Assembly (NCBI RefSeq): GCF_024453815.1
Contig: NZ_CP072934.1
Location: 2,046,001-2,110,000 of the forward strand
Direction: 5' to 3'
Length of the DNA stretch: 64,000 nt
Origin: Corynebacterium pseudogenitalium
GTDB taxonomy: Bacteria > Actinomycetota > Actinomycetes > Mycobacteriales > Mycobacteriaceae
Shown here: piece after piece, positions 36,024-46,748 of the stretch
Layout of the letters: each line of letters begins with the position of its first letter
How positions within the stretch are numbered: the first letter of the stretch is position 1
Notes under the pieces: model-generated
The model's input: the letters and a program-made list of their open reading frames with translations, nothing else
Databases searched by the model: none
What the model was told of the DNA's origin: nothing
Made by a program: the position numbers and the translations under genes

Positions 36024-37787
36024 ATGGCTCAGAACTTCGCCTCGGCATTCGTTGCCAAGCTGAAGGAGCTCGGCGTCAAGCGCATCTACGGCCTCGTCGG
36101 TGACTCCCTCAACCCGCTTTCCGACGCCGTCCGCACCCAAGGCATCGAATGGGTCCACGTCCGCAACGAAGAAGCCGCCGCATTCGCCGCCGGCTCCGAC
36201 GCACTCGCAACCGACGAACTCGCAGTGTGCGGCGCATCCTGCGGCCCAGGCAACACCCACTTCGTCCAAGGACTCTTCGAAGCGCACCGCAACGGCGCAA
36301 AGGTCCTCGCGATTGCCTCACACATCCCGTCCTTCCACATCGGGTCATCCTTCTTCCAGGAAACCCACCCAGAAATGCTCTTCCAGGAGTGCTCCTCCTA
36401 CTGCGAGATGGCAAACTCCGCCGACCAGGGCATGCGCGTCGTCCACAACGCCATCCAGAACACCATGTCCGGCAACGGCGTATCGGTCGTCGTCGTCCCA
36501 GGTGACGTCTTCGCACAAGAAGTCACCGCCGACGCCCCAACCCTGTCCGGCAACTACGCCACCGGCGGCAACAAGCGCGTCTACCCAGACCCAGCCGAAG
36601 CCGCCCGCCTGGTCGAAGCCATCAACGAGGCAGACACCGTCACACTCTTCTGCGGCTACGGCGCCAAGGACGCCCGTGACGAAGTCTTCGCACTTGCCGA
36701 AAAGATCAAGGCACCAGTCGGCCACTCCTTCCGCGGCAAGATGTACATCGAGTACGACAACCCATACGACGTCGGCATGTCCGGCCTCCTCGGCTATGGC
36801 GCCTGCCACGAAGCCTCCGACAAGGCAGACCTCTTCATCATGGTCGGCACCGACTTCCCATACACCGACTGGCTGCCCAGCAAGAACGTCGCCCAGATCG
36901 ACATCGACGGCGCCCACATCGGCCGCCGCACCAAGGTGCACTACCCCGTCATCGGCGACGTCAAGAGCGTCATCGAAAACATTCTCCCGCACATCGAGGA
37001 GAAGAAGGACCGCTCCTTCCTGGACGCAATGCTGAAGCGTCACGCTGAGCTGCTGGAGTCGGTCGTCGGCAAGTACACGACGGAAGCCCGCGAAGCCCGC
37101 ACCCCAATCCACCCAGAGCTCGCCGCCTCCGTCCTCGACGAACTCGCCGACGAAGACGCCTACTTCACCGTCGACACCGGCATGTGCAACGTGTGGTCCT
37201 CCCGCTACCTCACCCCCAACGGCAAGCGCGACGAATCCGCATCCTTCCTGCACGGCACCATGGCCAACGCCCTCCCGCAGGCCATCGGCGTCCAAGCCGC
37301 ATTCCCCGACCGCCAGGTCATCTCCTGGTCCGGCGACGGCGGCCTCGGCATGCTGCTCGGCGAACTGCTCACCGTCAAGCTGCACAACCTGCCAGTGAAG
37401 ACCATCGTGTTCAATAACTCCTCACTCGGCATGGTCAAACTCGAAATGCTCGTCCAAGGCTTCCCCGAGCACGAAACCGACCACGACGGCGTCAACTACG
37501 CCAACATCGCCGAAGGCGTCGGCATCAAGTCCTTCCGCATCGAAGACCCCGCCGACCTGCGCCCGAAGCTCAAGGAGGCCCTCGCCTACGACGGCCCCGT
37601 CCTCGTCGACATCGTCACCGACCCGGACGCCCTGTCCATGCCACCAAACATCACCTGGGACATGATGAAGGGCTTCACCGCCGCCGCAACCAAGACCGTC
37701 CTCGACGGTGGCGTCGGCCGCATGATCGACCTGGCACGCTCCAACCTCCGCCACATCGGCGGCGCAGCGTCGATCACGTTCAAGTAA
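36024..37787 (+). CDS. pqo: Pyruvate:quinone oxidoreductase (pyruvate oxidase, PoxB type)
   Basis: 587 aa. It oxidises pyruvate to acetate and CO2 and passes electrons to menaquinone at the membrane. AAAGGAG lies 10 nt before ATG 36024. The ThDP-enzyme layout is complete: N-terminal Pyr domain with catalytic Glu in RNEEAAAFAA, central FAD-binding domain (GLLGYGACHEA), and C-terminal PP domain with the ThDP motif GDGGLGMLLGELLTV (Gly near 436) to NNSSLGMVKLE. The C-terminal MIDLARSNLRHI is amphipathic and suits membrane contact. Monocistronic. Confidence 0.96.
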   Translation: MAQNFASAFVAKLKELGVKRIYGLVGDSLNPLSDAVRTQGIEWVHVRNEEAAAFAAGSDALATDELAVCGASCGPGNTHFVQGLFEAHRNGAKVLAIASHIPSFHIGSSFFQETHPEMLFQECSSYCEMANSADQGMRVVHNAIQNTMSGNGVSVVVVPGDVFAQEVTADAPTLSGNYATGGNKRVYPDPAEAARLVEAINEADTVTLFCGYGAKDARDEVFALAEKIKAPVGHSFRGKMYIEYDNPYDVGMSGLLGYGACHEASDKADLFIMVGTDFPYTDWLPSKNVAQIDIDGAHIGRRTKVHYPVIGDVKSVIENILPHIEEKKDRSFLDAMLKRHAELLESVVGKYTTEAREARTPIHPELAASVLDELADEDAYFTVDTGMCNVWSSRYLTPNGKRDESASFLHGTMANALPQAIGVQAAFPDRQVISWSGDGGLGMLLGELLTVKLHNLPVKTIVFNNSSLGMVKLEMLVQGFPEHETDHDGVNYANIAEGVGIKSFRIEDPADLRPKLKEALAYDGPVLVDIVTDPDALSMPPNITWDMMKGFTAAATKTVLDGGVGRMIDLARSNLRHIGGAASITFK

Positions 37788-37871
37788 TGATGCGCTAGGT
37801 TTTGCGGCTTTGTGGCCTCGGGCTTTTGTCCGGGGCCACTTTGCGTTTTGGGGGTTGCCGGCCTCGCCCGC

Positions 37872-38158
37872 GTCGACCAGCACTTGCGTTTCCCCAGGTC
37901 GCGTCGTCTGTCCACGAAGCAAGTTCCCACGACCACTGCTTCTTCACACCAGATTCCGGGTTTTCAGCGAGCGGATTTACAAAAACCCAGGTCGGACAAA
38001 CCCGATGTAGGAATTTGGTGCGCACCCTCCCCTGCCTGGCGCCCTCAAACCACTCAAAGCGTGGGATTCAAAGCGTGCGATGCAGGTCGCGCTCTCTCAC
38101 TCAACCGGGCCGATTTCCGGCGACCAGCATCGCACTCCTTAAACACCTCGACACGAGC
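37872..38158. repeat. 287-bp direct repeat, left copy (flanks AbiE)
   Basis: It matches 40647-40933 over 287 bp without indels and with only scattered substitutions, same orientation. Inside are the 74-nt element (37947-38020) and a second hairpin whose arms include GTGCGATGC and GCATCGCAC. The gene-free interval 37788-38484 holds this repeat and otherwise only an unconvincing minus-strand frame. Confidence 0.92.
37947..38020. repeat. 74-75-nt structured repeat, copy 3
   Basis: Arms CACCAGATTCC and GGAATTTGGTG with inner stem GGGTTTT/AAAACCC and a small stem TCGG/CCGA after the CCCAGGTCG core, giving a three-way junction layout. Confidence 0.82.
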
Positions 38159-38484
38159 ACTGCAAGCAAAATCCCGCAGCCCGACCGAACTCCAACGCCA
38201 CTCGGCCACGAGGTGCACAAGCACTTACACCGCATAGTCGTAGATCTCGCCGAATGCAGAAGCCCGATGAGATTTATCAAAGCGGGACCAACCCAATCGT
38301 GGGATTCGGCTCCAAATACAAAACCATGCTCGGCCTTCTCGGTAACGTGGTAAAACTCGAGCGGGCAATCATCTGCGAACACCAGGCCAATGGGATCGCG
38401 AAAGCCAGCTCCCCGACGGCGAACAGGTGACTCAGGCGCGCGAGTGGGGTAAGTGAGAGGTCTGCACCAGCGACCTATATGTTG

Positions 38485-39405
38485 TCAGGATTCCCATGTC
38501 TGCTTCTGCGGATTCCATACCCCGGCCACGATTGACGCACTAAGAAGCGGGTTTAAGCACCCTCCGACGACGCCAAGTGCGGTTGCAAGATCGTGATACT
38601 CCGCAGGGAAATCAGCTGCTTGCCGCGCCTGCTTCGGATAGGCCTGGGACCACTGCGGACCAGGACTAATCATCTCCTTTGGAAGATCAAGACCGCGGTG
38701 GGTGGCTTCCTTTGTCATGAGTGTTTGCAAGAGCTTCGCATCGATGGATTGGCTGGTCACAATCCGGACCAAGTCGATGAGATCGTGGTACCGCGTTGAT
38801 GGTTCTGCCCCGTGCAATTCGTAGCAGGCGCATAGTTTGTCGGCAGCAACGTTTTCAACCGGAACCATTCGGATAACTGCACCGGATGGAAGCCCCTCGT
38901 ACTCAATGACCGGATTGATCGTCACAGAGTCAATCGGGGCGTCGAGATGCTGCTGCGTAGATATATCCACGCTGAAGGATACGACCTGCTGCGCCCCGAT
39001 CCTGAGAATGACTTTGAATGATCCTCTGGTCCGGTCCATCGGGTCCTGATTATCCCTTGCCGGCTCTTGTAACTCGAAAGTGAAATCGGGATCTGTCGGG
39101 CCAGGCTCATCAACTAGCACCTGCAGCTCTCGGAGCGCTTCTGCAGGAGGGACTTGCTCCCGGCGCGCTAAGTCGATGTCGCGACTGCGTCGACCAGACC
39201 CGATCCGTAAGAGAAGGCTCGTCCCTCCTTTGAGGACCCACACACAGTCATCATGAGCAAATAATCGGGTCAGGAACATATCGAAAGCGAACTGGTGTTG
39301 GATATTCTCCACTGTCACTGACTGTCGGCGGGCTTCGTTACGAAGCTTCGCCAAGAGTTGCGTCCGCTTGCGAACAATACGGCTGACTGGTGATACCGCA
39401 CTCAT
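38485..39405 (-). CDS. AbiEii-type nucleotidyltransferase toxin
   Basis: 306 aa. Its start overlaps the antitoxin stop by four bases. The nucleotidyltransferase motifs of the AbiEii/MenT family are present: KGGTSLLL at 59-66, SRDIDL at 74-79, then FSVDIST, and ADKLCACYELHG followed by HDLIDLV. Such toxins transfer nucleotides to RNA (tRNA in MenT) and give abortive phage defence when released from AbiEi. The operon is flanked by the 287-bp direct repeats, suggesting acquisition as a unit. Confidence 0.9.
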   Translation of the reverse strand: MSAVSPVSRIVRKRTQLLAKLRNEARRQSVTVENIQHQFAFDMFLTRLFAHDDCVWVLKGGTSLLLRIGSGRRSRDIDLARREQVPPAEALRELQVLVDEPGPTDPDFTFELQEPARDNQDPMDRTRGSFKVILRIGAQQVVSFSVDISTQQHLDAPIDSVTINPVIEYEGLPSGAVIRMVPVENVAADKLCACYELHGAEPSTRYHDLIDLVRIVTSQSIDAKLLQTLMTKEATHRGLDLPKEMISPGPQWSQAYPKQARQAADFPAEYHDLATALGVVGGCLNPLLSASIVAGVWNPQKQTWES

Positions 39406-40349
39406 GATTCACCACCATCAGCAGAGTCTGACGCAGGGTGATGTTTCTTAAACAAAGCATTCACTGGAGCCTGGATCGCTTCCAACGTGGCGTGATCTAG
39501 TTTCCAGTCTTTCGAACGGAGGGTTTGCTGCGACGCGCCCTGCATCAACGTCGCTTCCTGCCCAGGGGTCGTATGCTTTCTCGATAACAACTCATCCGAC
39601 AGTTGGCGCATCAGTGCTGACGCTACTGCTTCTCCAACGTCCTCCATCATGTTGGCCCAACCATCAGGGGTCGATTTCCTACTGTAGGCCCTAGCTTCTG
39701 TTGCGCTGTCATGCTCAGGGAAGCGTCGCAAAGATTCCGCCACCATCTCATCGCCCGAGCTACTGCCGTAGGAACCAGCATAGGGATCAACTACCCGCGC
39801 AACCTCCGAGGGGCTAAGACGCCGTTCGTGAATTCCGTCCGCAATTACGTGGTAAAGCTGGTCCCCATCAAGGCGATCTTTCGCCAGGTCGCGGATCGTA
39901 CGCGCCACGGTCGTCACTGGAAGGCCACGAACTATCATCCAGTCCTCATCCTGAAGATCAGCAGTGCGATGAGACATGTCAGTCGCGGATGATTGCTTCC
40001 GTTTCGAGGACGTAAAAGTATGCGTTGCCGGGGTGATATCACCCAATTCAAGCACGCTGGCAGCCGAGACATGGGAGACAACGATCGGGTTTTCTGCATG
40101 GAGACGTTCCTCAGCGAGAATCCCCGGCCTGGTCGACAACCATGCCGCCCGGATCTCCGTCAGTGAATCTTCCGCCACACTAGAAAGGATGTACACACCT
40201 CGACGGATACGACGTATGTAATCCCCCTGCGCCAATCGTGTCATCGTCGTGGTATCAATCCCCTCCCTTGCCGCTTGGGCAGAGGTAACCAATCCATGTT
40301 GCAGATAGGAATACGCTGCCAAGATAGTCTGAGCTTCAGAAAGCTTCAT
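39402..40349 (-). CDS. AbiEi-type antitoxin/repressor
   Basis: 315 aa from ATG 40349. The N-terminal winged helix (LQHGLVTSAQAAREGID, then YIRRIRRGVYIL) binds DNA. The central domain (VVSHVSAASVLELGDITP, VTTVARTIRDLAKD) is the AbiEi C-domain that neutralises the toxin. It is longer than many AbiEi proteins, with an extra C-terminal region about residues 215-315. The promoter carries inverted copies of TGTAGCAAACATA, expected for negative autoregulation. Confidence 0.9.
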   Translation of the reverse strand: MKLSEAQTILAAYSYLQHGLVTSAQAAREGIDTTTMTRLAQGDYIRRIRRGVYILSSVAEDSLTEIRAAWLSTRPGILAEERLHAENPIVVSHVSAASVLELGDITPATHTFTSSKRKQSSATDMSHRTADLQDEDWMIVRGLPVTTVARTIRDLAKDRLDGDQLYHVIADGIHERRLSPSEVARVVDPYAGSYGSSSGDEMVAESLRRFPEHDSATEARAYSRKSTPDGWANMMEDVGEAVASALMRQLSDELLSRKHTTPGQEATLMQGASQQTLRSKDWKLDHATLEAIQAPVNALFKKHHPASDSADGGES

Positions 40350-40415
40350 GTAGCAAACATATCAAATACAACACTAGGAAGCTATGTTTACTACAGTAAA
40401 GATGTAGCAAACATA
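40348..40415 (-). promoter_or_regulatory. AbiEi operator
   Basis: An inverted repeat with arms 40383-40395 (TATGTTTACTACA) and 40403-40415 (TGTAGCAAACATA) has one mismatch. A third copy of ATGTAGCAAACATA covers the start codon (40348-40361). AbiEi proteins are known to bind inverted repeats in their own promoter. Confidence 0.75.
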
Positions 40416-40646
40416 ACATTTACGGACATTCAGCGATATGAAGACCAGACCCTCTCCATCCCAGGCTTGCGCTACACATTCATCAGATCAAGCACTTCAA
40501 CAACCCCTCAGTGTCCTCACTTCTTGAGCACGACGCCCCCACGAGGCGACCCGCCTATCCACGACTCAACTGGGACTGCCAATCAATCAGCATCCTTGAA
40601 ATAGTTCCCGCGCCCGGGAACCATTTGGCGTTTCAGGCCTGTTCCC

Positions 40647-40933
40647 GTCGACCAGCACTTGCGTTTCCCCAGGTCGCGTCATCTGTCTACGAAGAAAGTT
40701 CCCACGACCACTGCTTCTTCGCACCAGATTCCGGGTTTTCAGCGAGCGGATTTACAAAAACCCGGGTCGGACAAACCCGATGTAGGAATTTGGTGCGCAT
40801 CCACCCCTGCCTGTCACCCTCAAACCACTCAAAGCGTGGGCTTTAAAGCGTGCGATGCAGGTCGCGCTTTCTCACCCAACCGGGCCGATTTTCGACGACC
40901 AGCATCGCACTCCTTAAACACCTCGACACGAGC
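40647..40933. repeat. 287-bp direct repeat, right copy (flanks AbiE)
   Basis: It matches 37872-38158. The rest of the gene-free interval 40350-41034 holds the AbiE operator on the left and the terminator of the dnaK operon on the right. The two copies bracket 2.5 kb containing only AbiE. Confidence 0.92.
40722..40795. repeat. 74-75-nt structured repeat, copy 4
   Basis: Arms CACCAGATTCC and GGAATTTGGTG. The core reads CCCGGGTCG. It differs from copy 3 by very few bases because it lies within the second 287-bp repeat. Confidence 0.82.
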
Positions 40934-40992
40934 GCAGCGAGGGCAAAACACAGCACGCACCAGCTCCCAAGAACCCCCAAACAAAAGAAAAC

Positions 40993-41026
40993 AGCCCCCG
41001 CCAAGCATCAAAGCGAAGCAGAGGCT
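40993..41026 (-). terminator. Terminator of the dnaK-hspR operon
   Basis: Nine pairs (some G-U) between 40993-41001 and 41018-41026 are followed on the minus strand by GTTTTCTTTTGTTTG. It begins nine bases after the hspR stop. Confidence 0.7.
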
Positions 41027-41034
41027 TTCCACTA

Positions 41035-41433
41035 TTACCGCGCCCGGCGACGCGACCTGGCGGAGGATGGCTCCCACGTCACCAGCGCGGTTGAGCGTGG
41101 GACGTGAACGAGCTCCCCGCCGCGCGGGCGTGATTCCAGGCGTTGTCGCAGTTGCGCGTTTTCTTCGCGTTTGGCCGCCAGTTCCTCTTGGAGCTCGTCG
41201 ATGTGTTCGGTGAGCTCGATGATGGTTTTGATGCCGGCGAGGTTGACGCCGTCTTCCTGGGAGAGTTGTTGGATCCGGCGCAGCATGGAGATGTCGCGTC
41301 GGGAGTAGCGGCGTCCGCCGCCGCTGGTCCGCATCGGTGTGACCAGGCCGATGCGGTCGTAGGTGCGCAGGGTTTGGGCGTGCATGCCGGTGAGTTCGGC
41401 GGCGACGGAGATGACGTAGTACTCCTCAGCCAT
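41035..41433 (-). CDS. hspR: Heat-shock repressor HspR
   Basis: 132 aa from ATG 41433, with GGAGG nine bases upstream, two bases after dnaJ. It is a MerR-type winged-helix protein: YVISVAAELTGMHAQTLRTYDRIGLV, RRYSRRDISMLRRIQQL, and a C-terminal coiled coil (LTEHIDELQEELAAKREE). It binds HAIR repeats with DnaK as co-repressor. Such sites are visible before dnaK and clpB, so this is the local regulator of both. Confidence 0.97.
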   Translation of the reverse strand: MAEEYYVISVAAELTGMHAQTLRTYDRIGLVTPMRTSGGGRRYSRRDISMLRRIQQLSQEDGVNLAGIKTIIELTEHIDELQEELAAKREENAQLRQRLESRPRGGELVHVPRSTALVTWEPSSARSRRRAR

Positions 41434-41435
41434 GG

Positions 41436-42641
41436 TTATGCGCCTCCTGCCCACCCGGCGCGCGGGTCGAAGCCTGAGTCGCGTTCGGCTTGTTGGTAAG
41501 CGCGCAGTGCGCTGGTGGCGGCTGCGTCCAAGTCCTTGGGCACTGCGACTTCGACGGTGACCAGCAGGTCGCCGGCGTTGCCGGATTTGCGTGGCACGCC
41601 GCGCGCCTTGACTCGCAGGGTGCGCCCGTTGGGGGTGCCTGCGGGAACCTTCACGCGGACGTGTTTGTCCAGGGTGGGCACGGTGATGGTGCCGCCGAGG
41701 GCGAGTTCGCTGAAGGAGACGGGGACGGTGACTTCGAGGTCGTCGCCGGTGCGGGTGAACACTTTGTCGGGGCGGACGTGGACGGTGACGAAGAGGTCGC
41801 CGGCTGGTTTGCCGTTGGGGCCTGCTTCGCCTTGTCCTGCGAGGCGCACTTTTTGGCCGTCGACGACGCCGGCGGGGATGCGCACCGTGATGGTGCGGGA
41901 GCGCCGGACGGTGCCGGTGCCGTGGCACGTGGTGCACGGGTCCGTGATTACGTCGCCGGTGCCACCGCAGTTGGTGCAGGGGCGGGCCATGCCGAATGCG
42001 CCGGAGTTTTCGCGGACGTAGCCGGAGCCGTGGCACTGTTCGCACTGGGTGACGTGGCCGGATTTGGATCCGGAGCCGTGGCATGTGGTGCATGGGGCGT
42101 CGCCGGTGAGTTCGACGGGGAAGGTGGTGCCTTTGGCGGCTTCGCGGAAGTCGAGGGTTATTTCCGTCTCGACGTCCGCCCCCCGCGACGGCCGAGCGTT
42201 CCTGCCAGCAGCGCCGCCGCGGTTAAAGAGGCCACCGAAGAGATCACCAAGGCCGCCTTCTCCAGCTTGTCCAGCACCCCCGGCTCCTCCGAAGATGTCG
42301 GAGAGGTCGGAGAAGTTGAAGTCGCTCTGCCCCGTTTGGCGAAACCCTCCCGGAAAGCCGGGACCTCCTGCCCCTCCGAATCGGCCGCCGAAGCCGCCGG
42401 AGCTCATCATCGCCTTGAACTGGTCGTATTCTTTGCGTTTTTCTTCGTCGCCGACGACGTCGTACGCTTCTGCCACCTTCTTAAACTTCTCCTCGGCGGC
42501 TTTGTTGCCGGGGTTGGAGTCGGGGTGGTTTTCGCGTGCGAGCTTGCGGTATGCCTTCTTAATGTCAGCTGTGGACGCGTCTTTGGAGACGCCGAGGTCG
42601 CCGTAGTAGTCCTTGTTGGCCCACTCTTGTTGCATAGCCAT
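41436..42641 (-). CDS. dnaJ: Co-chaperone DnaJ
   Basis: 401 aa. ATG 42641 has GGAGG seven bases upstream. The J domain has HPD at 39-41, followed by a long Gly/Phe-rich region (about 75-150). Four zinc-binding CxxCxGxG motifs follow ([32 protein letters not shown]), then the substrate-binding C-domain. It stimulates the DnaK ATPase and delivers unfolded clients. Third gene of the operon. Confidence 0.98.
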   Translation of the reverse strand: MAMQQEWANKDYYGDLGVSKDASTADIKKAYRKLARENHPDSNPGNKAAEEKFKKVAEAYDVVGDEEKRKEYDQFKAMMSSGGFGGRFGGAGGPGFPGGFRQTGQSDFNFSDLSDIFGGAGGAGQAGEGGLGDLFGGLFNRGGAAGRNARPSRGADVETEITLDFREAAKGTTFPVELTGDAPCTTCHGSGSKSGHVTQCEQCHGSGYVRENSGAFGMARPCTNCGGTGDVITDPCTTCHGTGTVRRSRTITVRIPAGVVDGQKVRLAGQGEAGPNGKPAGDLFVTVHVRPDKVFTRTGDDLEVTVPVSFSELALGGTITVPTLDKHVRVKVPAGTPNGRTLRVKARGVPRKSGNAGDLLVTVEVAVPKDLDAAATSALRAYQQAERDSGFDPRAGWAGGA

Positions 42642-42744
42642 CTCGCACCCTCCTTTCTCGGATGAATTTTGTTATTTCAAGTACAAAACCGGGGCGTAAA
42701 GGCCGCTTTTCGCGCACCTCACGCCCCGGCCCTGGGTTTTGTTG

Positions 42745-43326
42745 TTACTCGTTGTCTTCAGCAGGCTCTTCCGCAGGATCGGCGATGATGACCATTGCGT
42801 TTCGCACGAGTCGGTCGCCTACGCGGTAGCCCTTGCGCAGCACGGTGCCGATGACCTTGTTGTCGCCGGAGGACAGGTCTTGGACTGCCTCGTGGGTTTC
42901 AGGGTCAAAGGCGTCGCCTTCTGCGCCGAAGGCTTCGACGCGTTGCGCGGTGGCCACGCCACGGAGTTTGTCGGCGAAGGCTTTCAGTGGGCCTTCGTTT
43001 AAGTCTCCGTGTTGTTCGGCGAGGTCGAGGTCGTCGAGAAGCGGAAGCAGTTCGGTGGCAAAGGCTGCTTTCGCATGCTCGGCGATGGCCGCGCGTTCCC
43101 GCTCGGTGCGGCGCCGGTAGTTTGCGTACTCGGCGCTCACACGCTGCAGGTCTTCGGTCCGCTCAGCAAGCTGCTTTTCGACGTCATCCTGCTCGCCCTC
43201 GTCCGTTTCCGGTGCAGCGTCGGCGTCGACCTCAGCTTCGGGCTCGGCAGCTTCTGCTGCTACTGCCTCGGCTTCTTCGATCAGGTCTTCAACCTGCTCC
43301 GGTTCCGGAGTATTCGGGTTCGTCAT
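42745..43326 (-). CDS. grpE: Nucleotide exchange factor GrpE
   Basis: 193 aa. An acidic N-terminal tail ([20 protein letters not shown]) is followed by the coiled coil and the beta domain with [30 protein letters not shown]. It drives ADP release from DnaK. It lies 30 bp after dnaK and about 100 bp before dnaJ. Confidence 0.97.
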   Translation of the reverse strand: MTNPNTPEPEQVEDLIEEAEAVAAEAAEPEAEVDADAAPETDEGEQDDVEKQLAERTEDLQRVSAEYANYRRRTERERAAIAEHAKAAFATELLPLLDDLDLAEQHGDLNEGPLKAFADKLRGVATAQRVEAFGAEGDAFDPETHEAVQDLSSGDNKVIGTVLRKGYRVGDRLVRNAMVIIADPAEEPAEDNE

Positions 43327-43356
43327 GGTGACCTCCTTCTGCAGTGTTGCTGTTGT

Positions 43357-45186
<1,830 letters not shown>

Positions 45187-45293
45187 TTCTACATTTCCTC
45201 CTGTGTTTATCGAAGTATTTTCTGAAGTTAATCCGAAGTTGAATCGCCTCGGCTCAACTTGACGGGAACCACTGTAGCAGAAGTTCCGCCAAT

Positions 45294-45345
45294 CTTGAGC
45301 CTGTCGCGCTCAATTCTTACAACATGCTATCCAGAAAGTTATTCC
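45294..45345 (-). promoter_or_regulatory. dnaK promoter: SigH site and HAIR operator
   Basis: On the minus strand, -35 GGAATA (45340-45345) and -10 GTTGTA (45318-45323) are 16 bp apart (SigH type). CTTGAGC-N7-GCTCAAT (45294-45314) is a HAIR element just downstream. Extra half-sites CTCAAC at 45252 and 45353 may strengthen HspR binding. Confidence 0.85.
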
Positions 45346-45427
45346 CACTAGACTCAACTTTGTCTATTTTCCCAGTTCAAATGGCCTAAATAAGTTATGC
45401 CTGACAGGTCTGGCACAATGTCTTGGT

Positions 45428-46690
45428 ATGAGCAACAAAGTTGAACCGCAGGAGGAAACACAGGCCACCGCGGCCGACGCCGCGCAGGAGCTTTCCTCAG
45501 AAAATGTTGACCGCAGCACGGTCATCGCCTCCGACGGGCGCACCGCGGCAGCTTGGGCGGCGAGGTTCATCATCATCGTCGCCGCTACCGCCATCCTGCT
45601 GTACCTGCTGAAGTACGTCTGGATGGGCCTGCTGCCGATCTTCCTGGCGCTCATCGTGTGCACGGTGCTGTGGCCGCCAGTGGACTGGCTGCGCAAGAAG
45701 AAAGCGCCGCCGGCGCTCGCGTCGGCTGGAGTCCTCGTGGGGGCCTTCGCCATCATCGGTGGCATCTTCGCCGCCATGGCCCCGACCGTGCGCACGCAGG
45801 GCACCCAGCTCGTCGACCAGGCGCAGCAGGGTATTGACCAGATCACGCACTGGCTGCGCGACAACGTCGATAACGAGCTCATCGATCCAACCAAGGTTCA
45901 AGAGGTCATCGACCAGGTCACGAACGTCCTGCGAGGCCAGGCCTCCAACATCGCGTCTGGTGTGTTCTCAGGCCTCGGGGCGATCGCGTCCGTCGGCACC
46001 ACCTTGGCGCTGACCCTGATCCTCACCTTCTTCTTCCTGAAGGACGGCTCAAAGTTCCTGCCGTGGCTCAAGGGTTACGTCGGCGTGCGCGCCGGTTGGC
46101 ACCTCACCGAGGTCTGCATGCGTTCCTGGAACACGCTGTCCGGCTTCATCCGCACGCAGGCGGTCGTCTCGGCTGTCGACGCCATCTTCATCGGCCTCGG
46201 CCTGCTCCTACTCGGCGTGCCACTGTGGCCGGTCCTGGCAGTGATCACGTTCTTCGCGGGCTTCGTCCCCATCATCGGTGCGGTCACGGCGGGCGCGTTG
46301 GCGGTGATCATCGCGCTGGTCTCCAACGGCCTGACCAACGCCATCCTGGTGCTCGTGCTCATCATCGTGGTGCAGCAGCTGGAGAGCAACATCCTCCAGC
46401 CGATTCTGCAGTCCCAGGCAATGGGCCTGCACGCAGCGATCGTGCTGCTCTCCGTGGCGCTCGGCGGCACGCTGTTCGGCATCGTCGGCGCGTTCCTCGC
46501 GGTGCCGGTCGCCGCGGTCCTCGCTGTCTGGTTCCGCTACTGGGCAGAGATGGTCTCGCTCCGAACTGGCGAAGTCACCCCCGACGAGGTCCAAATGGCC
46601 ACCCAACAGAGCCAGACGTTGGACTCCAAGGAGGCCTTCAACGCCGTGCGCGAACACATGGCGCAAATGGGCAGGCGCTCCAAGAACTAA
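45428..46690 (+). CDS. AI-2E family (PerM-like) transporter
   Basis: 420 aa, ATG 45428. After a hydrophilic N-terminus of about 40 residues, about eight membrane helices are arranged as in the AI-2E exporter family: FIIIVAATAILLYLLKYVWMG, LALTLILTFFFLKDG, VLAVITFFAGFVPIIGAV and the family-typical QQLESNILQPILQ. Members export small molecules or ions (some are Na+/H+ antiporters); the substrate here is not known. Divergent from dnaK. Confidence 0.9.
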   Translation: MSNKVEPQEETQATAADAAQELSSENVDRSTVIASDGRTAAAWAARFIIIVAATAILLYLLKYVWMGLLPIFLALIVCTVLWPPVDWLRKKKAPPALASAGVLVGAFAIIGGIFAAMAPTVRTQGTQLVDQAQQGIDQITHWLRDNVDNELIDPTKVQEVIDQVTNVLRGQASNIASGVFSGLGAIASVGTTLALTLILTFFFLKDGSKFLPWLKGYVGVRAGWHLTEVCMRSWNTLSGFIRTQAVVSAVDAIFIGLGLLLLGVPLWPVLAVITFFAGFVPIIGAVTAGALAVIIALVSNGLTNAILVLVLIIVVQQLESNILQPILQSQAMGLHAAIVLLSVALGGTLFGIVGAFLAVPVAAVLAVWFRYWAEMVSLRTGEVTPDEVQMATQQSQTLDSKEAFNAVREHMAQMGRRSKN

Positions 46691-46748
46691 GCATGTAGCG
46701 CTATATTGTTAAGATAACTAGCTTCAAAAACCGAAAGGACATATTTCT

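Noticed and set aside
38101-38382. Minus-strand frame of 93 codons after abiEii
   Set aside because: It partly lies in the 287-bp repeat, has no ribosome-binding site and no recognised family. A degraded gene cannot be excluded.
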